Assembly (NCBI GenBank): GCA_016202545.1 | Contig: JACQON010000012.1 | Span: 1-64,000, forward strand | Direction of reading: 5' to 3' | Length of the DNA: 64,000 nt | Source: Chloroflexota bacterium | Lineage (GTDB): Bacteria > Chloroflexota > Dehalococcoidia > Dehalococcoidales > JACQON01 | Shown here: piece by piece, positions 8,851 through 17,844 of the stretch | How positions within the stretch are numbered: the first letter of the stretch is position 1 | Layout: the number at the start of each line of letters is the position of its first letter | Notes under the pieces: generated by a model | Seen by the model: only the letters and a program-made list of their open reading frames with translations | Told to the model about the DNA's origin: nothing | The model's database searches: none | Made by a program: the position numbers and the translations under genes

Positions 8851-10746
8851 TTAAACCTCGCGGAACTCTCCCTCCACGGTGCCCTCGTCTTTTCCCGGAG
8901 TTGGTCCGCCCTCCGGCGGTGGCTGTTGCTGCTGCTGGTAGATAGCGGTGCCTATCTTCTGCATCGTCTCGTTCAGTTCCTGCGTTGCCCGGCGCAGGCC
9001 ATCCACATCAGTTCCTTGCAGGGCTGAACGGACGGCGGCTATCTTTGTTTCCGCTTCCTGGTGCAGGTCTGCGGGCACCTTATCCTTATTATCACGCAGC
9101 GTCTTTTCGGCGGTATAGGCCGTGGTGTCAGCGGCGTTGCGGGCTTCCACCTCTTCACGGCGCTTGACATCCTCGGCGGCGTGCATCTCAGCGTCACGCC
9201 TCATCTTCTCCACATCGTCCTTGGACAGCCCGCTGGAGGCGGTAATGGTGATTTTCTGCTCCCGGCCGGTGCCTTTATCGCGTGCCTTGACGTTGAGGAT
9301 GCCGTTGGCATCTATATCAAAGGTAACTTCTACCTGAGGCAGGCCGCGCGGTGCCGGCAAAATGCCATCGAGTATGAACCGTCCCAGCGTCCGGTTATCG
9401 GCTGCCATTGGCCGCTCCCCCTGGATGACGTGTATCTCCACGCTGGGCTGGTTATCGCTGGCAGTGCTGAATACCTGGCTTTTGGAGGTGGGAATGGTAG
9501 TGTTGCGGCTGATGAGCGGAGTGGCTACGCCGCCCAGAGTTTCAATGCCCAGCGTGAGCGGAGTTACATCCAGAAGCAGGACCTCCTTGACCTCTCCTTT
9601 GAGCACACCCGCCTGAATGGCGGCACCGATGGCCACCACCTCATCAGGATTGACACCCTTATGTGGCTCTTTGCCGAAAAACTGCTTCACCTTCTGCTGA
9701 ACCAGCGGCATCCTGGTCTGGCCACCCACTAGGATAACCTCATTGATTTGGGCCGATGTCTTGCCGCCATCAGCCAGCGCCTGGCGGCAGGGCTCCATAG
9801 TCTTGTCCACCAGGTCCATCACCAGCTGCTCCAGCTTGGCCCGGGTAAGGGTATAGTTCAGGTGCTTGGGGCCGCTGGCGTCGGCGGTGATAAAGGGCAG
9901 GTTTATCTCCGTCTGCTGGACAGTGGACAGCTCCACCTTGGCCTTTTCCGCCGCTTCCTTTATCCGCTGCAGCGCCATCCTGTCCTGCCTCAGGTCTATC
10001 CCCTGGTCCCGCTTGAACTCATCGCAAGTCCAGTCCATGACCCTCTGGTCGAAGTCATCGCCACCCAGGTGGGTATCGCCGGCGGTGGACTTGACCTGGA
10101 AGGTGCCCTCGCCTATCTCCAGAATAGAGATGTCAAAGGTACCACCGCCGAGGTCATAAACAGCGATGGTCTCCTCCTTTTTCTTGTCCAGCCCGTAGGC
10201 CAGGGCAGCGGCGGTTGGCTCATTGATGATTCGCAGAACGTTGAGCCCGGCGATGGCGCCGGCGTCCTTGGTCGCCTGCCGCTGGGCGTCATTGAAGTAG
10301 GCCGGGACGGTGACCACGGCATCAGTGACCTTCTCCCCGAGGTAAGCTTCGGCATCCGCCTTCAGCTTTTGAAGTATCATCGCCGAGATTTCCTCAGGGC
10401 GATATTCCTTGCCACCCATCATCACCCGCACCTCATTATTCGGCCCTTTAGTCACCTTGTAGGTCTTGCGGCGGGCATCTTCCTCCACCGGCAGCTCGCG
10501 CCCGATTGGCTCGCCCCACTTGCGCCCCATGAACCTCTTGATGCTATAAATGGTGTTGTCGGGGTTAATGATAGCCTGGCGCCTGGCCAGTTGCCCGACG
10601 AGGCGCTCGCCGCTTTTGCTTATTGCCACCACCGAGGGGATGAGGTTACCACCCTCAGCCGCAGGTATTACCTTCGGTTCTCCTCCCTCCATGACGGCTA
10701 TTTCACTGAACGTGGTACCCAGGTCAATTCCCACTGCTCTTGCCAC
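8851..10746 (-). CDS. dnaK: Chaperone protein DnaK (Hsp70)
   Basis: DnaK is the ATP-driven Hsp70 chaperone. The 631-residue protein starts with the nucleotide-binding signature GIDLGTTFS, carries [17 protein letters not shown] and [10 protein letters not shown]-type motifs (here [13 protein letters not shown]) and ends with a Gln/Pro-rich acidic tail closing in EGEFREV. It lies directly downstream of grpE (three bases between stop and ATG) and upstream of the nuclease-like gene and dnaJ. Regulation is expected through HrcA at the CIRCE-type operator at 12411. Confidence 0.98.
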   Translation of the reverse strand: MARAVGIDLGTTFSEIAVMEGGEPKVIPAAEGGNLIPSVVAISKSGERLVGQLARRQAIINPDNTIYSIKRFMGRKWGEPIGRELPVEEDARRKTYKVTKGPNNEVRVMMGGKEYRPEEISAMILQKLKADAEAYLGEKVTDAVVTVPAYFNDAQRQATKDAGAIAGLNVLRIINEPTAAALAYGLDKKKEETIAVYDLGGGTFDISILEIGEGTFQVKSTAGDTHLGGDDFDQRVMDWTCDEFKRDQGIDLRQDRMALQRIKEAAEKAKVELSTVQQTEINLPFITADASGPKHLNYTLTRAKLEQLVMDLVDKTMEPCRQALADGGKTSAQINEVILVGGQTRMPLVQQKVKQFFGKEPHKGVNPDEVVAIGAAIQAGVLKGEVKEVLLLDVTPLTLGIETLGGVATPLISRNTTIPTSKSQVFSTASDNQPSVEIHVIQGERPMAADNRTLGRFILDGILPAPRGLPQVEVTFDIDANGILNVKARDKGTGREQKITITASSGLSKDDVEKMRRDAEMHAAEDVKRREEVEARNAADTTAYTAEKTLRDNKDKVPADLHQEAETKIAAVRSALQGTDVDGLRRATQELNETMQKIGTAIYQQQQQPPPEGGPTPGKDEGTVEGEFREV

Positions 10747-10749
10747 GGT

Positions 10750-11274
10750 TTATCCCTCCTTTTCTGTGCCATTGCCCACCACTACCTTGGCCGGGCGAAT
10801 GGCTTTATCAAACAGCTGGTATCCTCTTTGCACTTCCTGGATGACGGTCCCCTCCTCTCCCTTGTCCTGCCTTACCGCCTCATGAAGGTTGGGGTCAAAC
10901 GGCTCTCCTACCGCCTTAATCGCCGATAGCCCTTGCGCTTCCAGGACTGCCCGGAACTTACGCTCGATAAGCCTGAAGCCGCCCACCCAGCCGGGGTCAG
11001 CCGCGGCGGAGACGGAAGCGAAAGCCCGTTCCATATCGTCAAGGACGGGGAGCAGGTTGAGTATAAGGCCTGCGTTAGCCAGCCTGGTAGTCTCCTCCCT
11101 TTCCCTCTCGGCGTGTCGCTTGTAATTAGTGAAGTCCGCCTGAGTTCTCTGCCAGCTGGCCAGATAGCTCTCCGCCCTGGCCGTCTGCTCGGCCAGGGTT
11201 TGCTTCAATTTTTCAATATCCTCCGTCCCGGCCACTTCTGGTTCCGGCCTGGCGGTCTGGTTCGCTTCTGCCAT
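10750..11274 (-). CDS. grpE: Nucleotide exchange factor GrpE
   Basis: GrpE releases ADP from DnaK. The 174-residue product has a long N-terminal coiled-coil (about 20-75, with RTQADFTNYKRHAERERE) followed by the conserved LLPVLDDMERA and a C-terminal beta domain with EPFDPNLHEAV. The ATG at 11274 is preferred to the adjacent in-frame GTG because AGGGGTGAG lies at better spacing. It sits between hrcA and dnaK. Confidence 0.95.
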   Translation of the reverse strand: MAEANQTARPEPEVAGTEDIEKLKQTLAEQTARAESYLASWQRTQADFTNYKRHAEREREETTRLANAGLILNLLPVLDDMERAFASVSAAADPGWVGGFRLIERKFRAVLEAQGLSAIKAVGEPFDPNLHEAVRQDKGEEGTVIQEVQRGYQLFDKAIRPAKVVVGNGTEKEG

Positions 11275-11339
11275 CACTTCTCACCCCTGAATATTTTCAT
11301 CCTGCCACCGGCAACTTGATATAAGCGAGGTCAGGCCTT

Positions 11340-12395
11340 TCAGCTCCGAGCGCCATGCATCATGGATTCGGAGGCGGCTTTTCTTCCGTATAGCTCAGCC
11401 ACCATCATGCTCAATAGCGAGGAGAGGTAGTTTATGGTAGAGATGATGCGAGGGTAGGGCATCCTGGTGGGGCCGACTACGCTGACGGTGCCGATAGCTT
11501 CATCGGGTATTCCATAGCGGCCGATAACCACACTGCAGCTCTGGATGGCTTCCGACGTATTCTCCTTGCCGATGATTACGTGCACTCCATAGCCGGCCAG
11601 CCTGTCAGACAGGACGTTCAGCAGCCTCCTCTGGTCCAGCAGCTCCATCAGAGCGGTAAATTGCTGGCTGCGGGCGAATTCCGGCTGACTGAACATGAAG
11701 TGAAGGCCATCGAGATATGTCTCCTCATGCTCCTGCTCATCTTCAAGATGCATCAGCTTCAGCACGCAATCGGCTACCTGCTGCTCGGCGGCGGACAACG
11801 TTTCCGTTGCTTTACCTGAAATTTCAGAGCGACACAGGCCGGAGTAGACGGCGTTCAGCTTGTTGGCGGTTGCCGTTAGCTCCTCCTGGGGCAGCGCCTG
11901 GTCAAAGGTCATTAGCTGCTGCCTGACCCTGGCTCCGTGGAAGACAAGCACCAGCAGCGCCAGCGAGTCCTGAAGGCTGACCAGCTCCAGGTGCTTCAAT
12001 TTGCAGTGTGCCGGCCTGGGCGTGGTGACTATGGCCACATTCTGGGACGACCTGGCTATCAGCGTGGCTGCCAGGCTCAGCCATTTCTCCGTCTCCCTGT
12101 CCACCTGATGCAGGAGGTGGCTTATCAGGAACTGCTCGCTCGGGGGCAGCGATACTTTCTCCAGGGACTCCACATAGTAGCGGTAGCCTTTGTCCGACGG
12201 TACGCTTCCAGCCGATGGGTGGCAGCGGGTGATGAAGCCCTCGTCCTCCAGGTGCGCCATCTCGTTGCGGATGGTGGCCGGGCTCACCCCCAGCGCGCAT
12301 ACCTCGGTCACGGTCTGAGACGATACCGGTGTAGCCCTGGCGATGTAGTGCCCCACTATTGTTTTGAGTATGCTCGCCGACCTGAGAGATAGCAT
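11340..12395 (-). CDS. hrcA: Heat-inducible transcription repressor HrcA
   Basis: HrcA represses class I heat-shock genes by binding the CIRCE element. The 351-residue protein has an N-terminal winged helix with VSPATIRNEMAHLEDEGFI and HPSAGSVPSDKGYRYYV, both HrcA hallmarks, followed by the dimerisation/GAF-like region. It is the first gene of the hrcA-grpE-dnaK-X-dnaJ operon and has the CIRCE-like operator 16 bases upstream of its ATG, so autoregulation is expected. Confidence 0.95.
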   Translation of the reverse strand: MLSLRSASILKTIVGHYIARATPVSSQTVTEVCALGVSPATIRNEMAHLEDEGFITRCHPSAGSVPSDKGYRYYVESLEKVSLPPSEQFLISHLLHQVDRETEKWLSLAATLIARSSQNVAIVTTPRPAHCKLKHLELVSLQDSLALLVLVFHGARVRQQLMTFDQALPQEELTATANKLNAVYSGLCRSEISGKATETLSAAEQQVADCVLKLMHLEDEQEHEETYLDGLHFMFSQPEFARSQQFTALMELLDQRRLLNVLSDRLAGYGVHVIIGKENTSEAIQSCSVVIGRYGIPDEAIGTVSVVGPTRMPYPRIISTINYLSSLLSMMVAELYGRKAASESMMHGARS

Positions 12396-12410
12396 ATCGC
12401 TCTACCTTAA

Positions 12411-12437
12411 TTAGCAGTCAAAACATGAGACTGCTAA
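12411..12437. promoter_or_regulatory. CIRCE-type HrcA operator (variant)
   Basis: A perfect inverted repeat of nine bases, TTAGCAGTC, nine-base spacer, GACTGCTAA. The published CIRCE consensus is TTAGCACTC-N9-GAGTGCTAA; here the seventh base of each arm is swapped in a matched way, so symmetry is kept. It lies just downstream of the -10 box and upstream of hrcA. Confidence 0.9.
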
Positions 12438-12443
12438 CAATTT

Positions 12444-12473
12444 AACTTACCATCTTCAGCCGCCACTTGTCAA
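12444..12473 (-). promoter_or_regulatory. hrcA operon promoter
   Basis: On the minus strand TTGACA and TAAGTT are separated by 18 bases, and the CIRCE-like palindrome begins six bases after the -10 box. This is the standard arrangement for HrcA repression of a housekeeping-sigma promoter. Confidence 0.65.
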
Positions 12474-12509
12474 GAAGAAAGGGAGCGTGCCGGACTTGCT
12501 GCCGGGAAG

Positions 12510-13262
12510 CTAGAACAAGCCTACATACCAGTCGACGATTTGCTGGCCCCAGAGCAAGGCGACTATGGTCGCCAGCGACAGAAACGGGCCGAAGGGGATG
12601 GCCTCTTTGCGTTTCTTGACTTTGAGCAAGAGAAGCCCGCCAGCTACCACCCCCCCCAGTATTGCTCCCAGCGGCAGGGCGACCAGCACCAGGGGAAAGC
12701 CGGTAACCAGGCCGATGAGCGCCGCCATTTTAACATCTCCCCATCCCATCCCGCTGGGATAGAGCAGGGCCGGGAGCAGCAGAAAGACGAGACCAATAGT
12801 CCCGCCAATGGCACCGCTGATGATTCCGGGTTGGGGCAGAAAGACATCGATAACCAGGGCCATCGCCGCTGCCGGGTAGACGATTTTGTTGAGGATAAGC
12901 CCGTGCTCCAGGTCGATGACCGCTAGAACGATGAACAGGCTGCTATAAATGGCGGTGACGGCCAGCACGATGCCGGGGCCGTAATGCCAGTAGAGAAAGG
13001 CAAAGAGCAGCCCACTGCCGGTCTCTACCAGGAAGGGACGGAGGGTGATAGGGGCGTGACAGTAGCGGCAGCGCCGGCGCAGCCACAGGTAGCTGAAAAT
13101 AGGGACGAGGTCCTTTGGCGACAGGCGGTGCTGGCAAGTATCGCAGTGGGATGGCGGGCGCAGCAGCGATTTGCCCGCCGGCAGGCGGTCAATGCAGACG
13201 TTCAGAAAGCTGCCGATGGCAGTGCCGAGCAAGGCAAAGACGATGATTAGCGCGACTTCCAC
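12510..13262 (-). CDS. pilD: Prepilin peptidase/N-methyltransferase
   Basis: PilD is an inner-membrane aspartyl protease that cleaves and N-methylates type IV prepilins. The 250-residue protein begins with a membrane segment, then a cytosolic zinc-binding region with two CxxC pairs (Cys40/43 and Cys65/68), then about six more membrane helices. Catalytic aspartates fit AVIDLEH and GWGDVKMA. Length is normal. It closes a minus-strand pilus cluster whose upstream genes code for the prepilin-like substrates. Confidence 0.94.
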   Translation of the reverse strand: MEVALIIVFALLGTAIGSFLNVCIDRLPAGKSLLRPPSHCDTCQHRLSPKDLVPIFSYLWLRRRCRYCHAPITLRPFLVETGSGLLFAFLYWHYGPGIVLAVTAIYSSLFIVLAVIDLEHGLILNKIVYPAAAMALVIDVFLPQPGIISGAIGGTIGLVFLLLPALLYPSGMGWGDVKMAALIGLVTGFPLVLVALPLGAILGGVVAGGLLLLKVKKRKEAIPFGPFLSLATIVALLWGQQIVDWYVGLF

Positions 13263-13335
13263 TTCGTGGTATTGTGCTCGCTTTTGGCCGGCTAGTCAAT
13301 AGTGCCCGGGAAAGCTGGCCGAGGGCTGAAGCGGG

Positions 13336-14406
13336 TTATAGCGCTTCAATCTTGCCGCAAAGCTGGAGCACCCCGTCCCGGTCATTACACAGGGCAAACA
13401 GGCTTTCTCTGCTGATTATCCCTTTGCAATACAGGTTGAACAATGCCTGGTCAAGCGACTCCATCCCCATCTGGGACTGCGTGCAGATTATGTTGGGCAA
13501 CTGATAAATCTTACCTTCCCGGATGAGATTTCTTACCGCCGGGCTGGCCAGCATGACCTCGACTACCGCTACCCTCGCTGAATCATCAACTTTGGGCACC
13601 AGCACCTGGCACAGGACACCGAGAAGCAGCGACGCCAGTTGGGACTGGGCCAGATGACGCTCATGGGGAGGAAAGAGGTCTATTATTCGCTCAATGGTCT
13701 GAGAAGCGCTCGGGGCGTGACCGGTGGTCAGTACCAGGTGCCCGGTTTCCGCCAGGGAAAGCACGGCGGAGGCTGTCTCCGAATCCCTCATCTCTCCAAC
13801 CAGGATAACATCAGGGTCTTGCCTCAGCACGTGCTTTAAAGCTTCGGCAAAGGAACGAGTGTCACGGCCAAGCTCCCGCTGCGTTATTACGCAGCCGTGG
13901 TTGGGATAAATATATTCTATAGGGTCTTCGATAGTAACCACGCGGCAGCCTTTCCTTCTGTTCAAATAGTTAATCATGGCGGCCAGCGTGGTGGACTTGC
14001 CGCTGCCGGTAGGCCCGCTGACCACCACCAGCCCGCGAGGCTTGAACACCAGTTCTTTGCATATATCGGGTAATCCCAATTCGTCAAGGTCGGGGATAGC
14101 CAGCGGTAACAATCGTATGACAAGGCTGAGCACCCCGCGCTCCCTGGCCGCATTGCAGCGGATTCGGATGAAATCCGGGATGGTGCAGCCAAAGTCCATC
14201 TCCAGATTGCGTTCAAAGTCCTCCCTCTCCCTATCGGAGGCTATCTGGTTGAAGAGCCGTTCTACGTCCTCGGCGGTTAGCGGCGGCATAGTGGCTATCG
14301 GCTGCAGCCGACCGTTGATACGGAGTACGGGCGGACTAAAAACAACCAGGTGCAAGTCCGAAGCGCCTTTGTCTAGGGCCAGGCGCAGCAGGGACACAAT
14401 ATCCAT
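13336..14406 (-). CDS. pilT: Type IV pilus retraction ATPase, PilT family
   Basis: PilT-type ATPases power pilus retraction. The 356-residue protein has the PilT N-terminal domain with ASDLHL, Walker A GPTGSGKST at 131-139, an Asp box with ITIEDPIEYI, a Walker B-like LVGEMRD, and a His box. The His box reads TTGHAPSASQT where PilT proteins normally have GTLHTNSA-type sequence; the His is kept. It follows the PilM-PilN gene by four bases, so it is part of the pilus operon. It could be a PilT-like paralogue (PilU-type) rather than PilT itself. Confidence 0.88.
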   Translation of the reverse strand: MDIVSLLRLALDKGASDLHLVVFSPPVLRINGRLQPIATMPPLTAEDVERLFNQIASDREREDFERNLEMDFGCTIPDFIRIRCNAARERGVLSLVIRLLPLAIPDLDELGLPDICKELVFKPRGLVVVSGPTGSGKSTTLAAMINYLNRRKGCRVVTIEDPIEYIYPNHGCVITQRELGRDTRSFAEALKHVLRQDPDVILVGEMRDSETASAVLSLAETGHLVLTTGHAPSASQTIERIIDLFPPHERHLAQSQLASLLLGVLCQVLVPKVDDSARVAVVEVMLASPAVRNLIREGKIYQLPNIICTQSQMGMESLDQALFNLYCKGIISRESLFALCNDRDGVLQLCGKIEAL

Positions 14407-14410
14407 ATCC

Positions 14411-15871
14411 TCATCCTCCTACCTTGAGAGTGAATGTGAAATCCACCCGGTCATCTCCGGTTCTTTTAATGCCGCTGATGGTGATTTCAGAAAATATGCC
14501 GCTGTCATCCAGTTGCCTTAAGTAGGATAGAATTTCGTCCTCGGTTGAGGCCGTGCCGCTCATGGTCAGAACGCCGTTGCTGTAGGCGATGCTGCCTGGA
14601 GTTATAGTGCCAGGCAAGGTGTTTACCGCGGTTGCTAAACTACCGTTGGTAGCGTTTCTCTGCTTCTCCAGAGCAGTCAGGGCAGTGGCGAAATTGTTTT
14701 CATTGGCTTCCACCTCGGCGACTTTTTTCTCCAGCCTGGCGATGTCCTCCAGGAGCCGCTGCCTTTCCGCCAGCCTTTGCTGCGAGAGCTGGGCGGCAGC
14801 TTCCAGTTGACCGCGCGCTGAAGCAATGTCAGCCGCGGCGCCCTGGATTAGCATCGTAAACAGGATAAGTATGCCGATGGCTGAGACGGCGCCGGGCAGA
14901 GCCAGCACCCTGGTCAAAGACGGTGGTTTAGGTCGATAGGGAACAGGCAGAATATCCAGATTTACCAGCAGGTGCCGGTTCTCTTGCCTCAGGGGCGACT
15001 TTTTGAGGACCAGGCCGATGTTGGCCAGGTAACGGTTAGGGTCCAATCCCTGGGGGCAGACCAGCGGCGATGACAGCGGGTAAACGGGGCGTCCCAGCTG
15101 GTCCGATAGCGATTGGCATAGCTCCGGCTCCCTGGCCATCTCTCCGGAAATAAGTACGGCCGCGGTGGCCGCCAGAGGCCTTTCGTGATTATTGTCATTG
15201 AAGAACTTGATAGTCCTATCCAGCTCATCTCTTATCAGTGGCAATGTATGGGGCCAGGATAATGCGTCACCGGGAAGAGAGACATTGCGGACAGGTTGAG
15301 GGATGCCCCCCGACATAATCACGATGTCGAACTCGGTGGTCTGAACGTCAACGATTATCGCTACCGCCGTCGCTTCATTCACCACCCTGGCTAAGAGCAG
15401 CGGCTTCAGGTCCATGAGCGAGGGCTTGAGTCCCGCCTGGTGCAGCGTTCTGAGCAGGGCATCGGCCGTCTTGCACGGTATCGCCACCAGGAAGACCTGT
15501 ATTTTCCCCGCCGGAGCCGGCATGGTCTGCCATGAAAGATAAAGCTGGTCCAGAGGCACCGGCAATAGTCTTTTCGCTTCCCGCTTCACCGCTTCCGTCA
15601 GCATCGCCCCGGGCAACTGTGGCAAAACAATCGGTCGGGAGAAACAGTTCGCTCCGCTGACGCCGACAACGACCTTGCTGCTGTTTACCTTCCGCTCTCT
15701 AAAAAGCTGCCTGATTTTAGCGGCAACCTTGGCCTCATCCACGACCACCGTATTCTTAACCAGGCCTGGTTCCAGTGGCAGGTCAGCCCATTTTTTTATG
15801 CGCTCGCCACGGGTTACTATCAACCGGATGCTGGTATCATCTATATATAGAGTGACAATCTTTTGTGCCAT
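14411..15871 (-). CDS. PilM-PilN fusion, type IV pilus alignment protein
   Basis: This 486-residue protein joins two usually separate pilus parts. Residues about 1-300 look like the actin-like cytosolic PilM ATPase (ASKHA fold, with VKREAKRLLPVPLDQ and VDVQTTEFDIVI). Then comes LVNLDILPVPYR, the sort of motif at the PilN N terminus that PilM binds, a single membrane helix near 315-335, a coiled-coil, and a small periplasmic or extracytoplasmic alpha/beta domain. The neighbours are a PilO-like gene upstream and pilT downstream. The fusion call rests on domain order and context. Confidence 0.85.
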   Translation of the reverse strand: MAQKIVTLYIDDTSIRLIVTRGERIKKWADLPLEPGLVKNTVVVDEAKVAAKIRQLFRERKVNSSKVVVGVSGANCFSRPIVLPQLPGAMLTEAVKREAKRLLPVPLDQLYLSWQTMPAPAGKIQVFLVAIPCKTADALLRTLHQAGLKPSLMDLKPLLLARVVNEATAVAIIVDVQTTEFDIVIMSGGIPQPVRNVSLPGDALSWPHTLPLIRDELDRTIKFFNDNNHERPLAATAAVLISGEMAREPELCQSLSDQLGRPVYPLSSPLVCPQGLDPNRYLANIGLVLKKSPLRQENRHLLVNLDILPVPYRPKPPSLTRVLALPGAVSAIGILILFTMLIQGAAADIASARGQLEAAAQLSQQRLAERQRLLEDIARLEKKVAEVEANENNFATALTALEKQRNATNGSLATAVNTLPGTITPGSIAYSNGVLTMSGTASTEDEILSYLRQLDDSGIFSEITISGIKRTGDDRVDFTFTLKVGG

Positions 15872-15873
15872 AG

Positions 15874-16425
15874 CTAACCACCCTGATAAGTATAAATGAC
15901 CATCTCGATACTGGCTGACGTCTCCGCCTTTGCTTCATCAATGCTTATTTTTCCTGACCTGACAACGCCCGTTCCGAAGCTATCATTCAGTCTGGTGATA
16001 AAACCAATCAAGCCGGAGAGACTGCCTTCAACCCGGGCGCTGAGGACCGACGCCGAAGCGGGGACTCCTTCCAGCTTTTGGCTGGTCAGCGGTGAAATTT
16101 TGACCTCGCTCACTGACACGCCGGCAGCTTCGGCAGTATCAAACAGGACGCCGGCGGTGGCAATGCTTTCCACGGGCTGGGAAAGAGTCGCCCTGGCGGT
16201 TTCAGACTGCGACAGCATCTGGTTCAGTCGCTTCTCCAGCTCCCCCTGCTGCTTGTAAAGCCGCTCCAGTTGAATCCCCGTCAGCTTGGCTTGAGTTAAG
16301 TCCAGCTCATCCCTCAGCTGGTTTTGCTGTTGGACCTGCTGAGAGCGAACTGCGCTCAGGCCCGCCAGCAGAATGGCGAAAACGCCTGCAGTCAAAAGTA
16401 TCCAGGTTATCTTGTTTAGCTTCAT
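15874..16425 (-). CDS. pilO: PilO-like type IV pilus alignment protein
   Basis: The 183-residue protein has one N-terminal membrane helix (about 8-26), a coiled-coil (about 28-80, rich in Gln, Leu and Glu), and a small C-terminal ferredoxin-like region ending in IEMVIYTY. This matches the architecture of PilO, which pairs with PilN in the inner-membrane alignment complex. It lies two bases upstream of the PilM-PilN gene, so PilO precedes PilMN here, the reverse of the usual pilMNO order. Confidence 0.8.
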   Translation of the reverse strand: MKLNKITWILLTAGVFAILLAGLSAVRSQQVQQQNQLRDELDLTQAKLTGIQLERLYKQQGELEKRLNQMLSQSETARATLSQPVESIATAGVLFDTAEAAGVSVSEVKISPLTSQKLEGVPASASVLSARVEGSLSGLIGFITRLNDSFGTGVVRSGKISIDEAKAETSASIEMVIYTYQGG

Positions 16426-16444
16426 AGTACATTCCTCAGCATCG

Positions 16445-17302
16445 CTATTTGTCTATCCGCCACGAGTAGATGTATATTGTTTCGGGCGACACAAACGCAT
16501 CAACTCGTATTCTGGCTGTAGCCTGGCCGTCTTCCGGACGTGTGGCGGTTGCTGTAATCTCATATAGTGAGCCGGAAATTTCACCCACCTGCCCGATATC
16601 AGTCCTGTTAGCCACCACCCAGGCATAATTACCCTGCTGCTCCCCTTCTCCGGCGATGTAGAAAGTCTGGGTCTTCACCGGGTCGCTATCTGAAACGCTG
16701 GGTAACGGCGTCACGAAATCCCAGTTGAGCATGTAAGCGCCGATGCCATCGAGGGTCACATCCGGTTCAATGGTGGACAGGTTATCGGCGAAGCCGGCCG
16801 CCGACCCGGCTTGATAGCTGTAGCCCGGAGGAAGCCTGGCCCCGATTTCTTCCAGATGAATCACTGTCGCATCCGCCAGAGGTTGCTTGGTGACGGTGAT
16901 GGTGTACCTGTAGGCTGCGGCACTTTCCTCCCAAACTATGTCGCCGCTTACGGTGAGGTAGTCGCTATGCTCCCCCGGCTGGATTAGCTCGCCGAAGTAC
17001 AGGGTATAGGCCCCCTTTGCTTCGGTCTGTATGGCCACCTGCATATGGTTTATCGCTTCAGGTAGCTGCGAAGATGGTGGGACGCCGTTTTTTAATGCCC
17101 ACAACGTATTTTCCATGCCGGTGTCGGCTGCGTAAATTCCGTTTGTCTTTTCACTGATGATGCGGCTGCTATTGAGTGTGGTGGCAGCGTAGCTGAGGCT
17201 GGAGGTGATGGTCAGCCCGCCCAGGGCCAGCAGGGCCAAGACCAGGGGCAGGACATATCCCCTCTGGCCCTTTATCGCTGTCTTTACCTGCTGCAACGGC
17301 AT
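16445..17302 (-). CDS. PilX-like pilus assembly protein
   Basis: The 285-residue product has a short basic leader followed by a hydrophobic helix (GQRGYVLPLVLALLALGGLT) and a Tyr/Ala-rich stretch ending AADTGMENTLWALKNG, which is typical of PilX-type minor pilin proteins. The rest is a beta-rich extracellular domain without recognised motifs. The canonical Glu five residues after the cleavage Gly is absent (Leu/Val there), so cleavage by PilD is less certain than for the two genes upstream. Position within the pilus operon supports a minor pilin role. Confidence 0.7.
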   Translation of the reverse strand: MPLQQVKTAIKGQRGYVLPLVLALLALGGLTITSSLSYAATTLNSSRIISEKTNGIYAADTGMENTLWALKNGVPPSSQLPEAINHMQVAIQTEAKGAYTLYFGELIQPGEHSDYLTVSGDIVWEESAAAYRYTITVTKQPLADATVIHLEEIGARLPPGYSYQAGSAAGFADNLSTIEPDVTLDGIGAYMLNWDFVTPLPSVSDSDPVKTQTFYIAGEGEQQGNYAWVVANRTDIGQVGEISGSLYEITATATRPEDGQATARIRVDAFVSPETIYIYSWRIDK

Positions 17303-17313
17303 GGCGCTCCTCG

Positions 17314-17844
17314 CTAGAAGGTCGGGCGACGGACGATTTTGTATTCCCTGGTCTCCCGGTAGTCCCCAAATGAGGCGGTCAGTTGCACCGTCAGCGTTGT
17401 ACCCTGAAGACTGGCCTGGGTGCTGTTGGCCGGGTCATCCGGGTCGAAATAGATATATTCCGCTACCAGGGTCTGCTCATTTACTCCGGCGCTGCTCCAG
17501 TGGCTGCGCTTCAATTTGCCAACTCCATCAGTCAGGTTGTCAACAAAGTACCTTATCGAATGATAAATCAACTCATCGGTACTGCTGCGCTCCGTCCAGA
17601 CCAGGAGCAGGAAATCCGAGGGGGCTTCGTTGTTCACCGACACGCTCTGCGCCATCTGGGCGTCGGAGCTGACCCGGTAGCCAGCGCTCTGTACCTGGCG
17701 TACCGCGGTCATATAGTCATTGCTGTGCCCCATACCGCGGAAAACCTGGAACGTAGTGGTGACGGTGACGCCGGCGGTGAGCGCAACAATTACCATAGCT
17801 ATCGCCACTTCAATCAGGGCAAAGCCCCTCTCGTTCCGCTTCAT
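17314..17844 (-). CDS. Prepilin-type protein, PilW-like
   Basis: The 176-residue protein carries a type III prepilin leader, NERG/FALIEVAIAMVIV, with Gly at -1, Phe at +1 and Glu at +5, then a hydrophobic helix. The C-terminal domain is beta-rich with no recognised motif. Its start overlaps the stop of the upstream pilV-like gene by four bases (ATGA). It is likely a minor pilin that primes pilus assembly. Confidence 0.8.
   Translation of the reverse strand: MKRNERGFALIEVAIAMVIVALTAGVTVTTTFQVFRGMGHSNDYMTAVRQVQSAGYRVSSDAQMAQSVSVNNEAPSDFLLLVWTERSSTDELIYHSIRYFVDNLTDGVGKLKRSHWSSAGVNEQTLVAEYIYFDPDDPANSTQASLQGTTLTVQLTASFGDYRETREYKIVRRPTF

Noticed and set aside
9061-10929. Long open frames on the strand opposite dnaK and grpE
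   Set aside because: They are shadows of strongly biased codon use in dnaK/grpE; the minus-strand genes have full Hsp70 and GrpE motifs and the antisense peptides match nothing.
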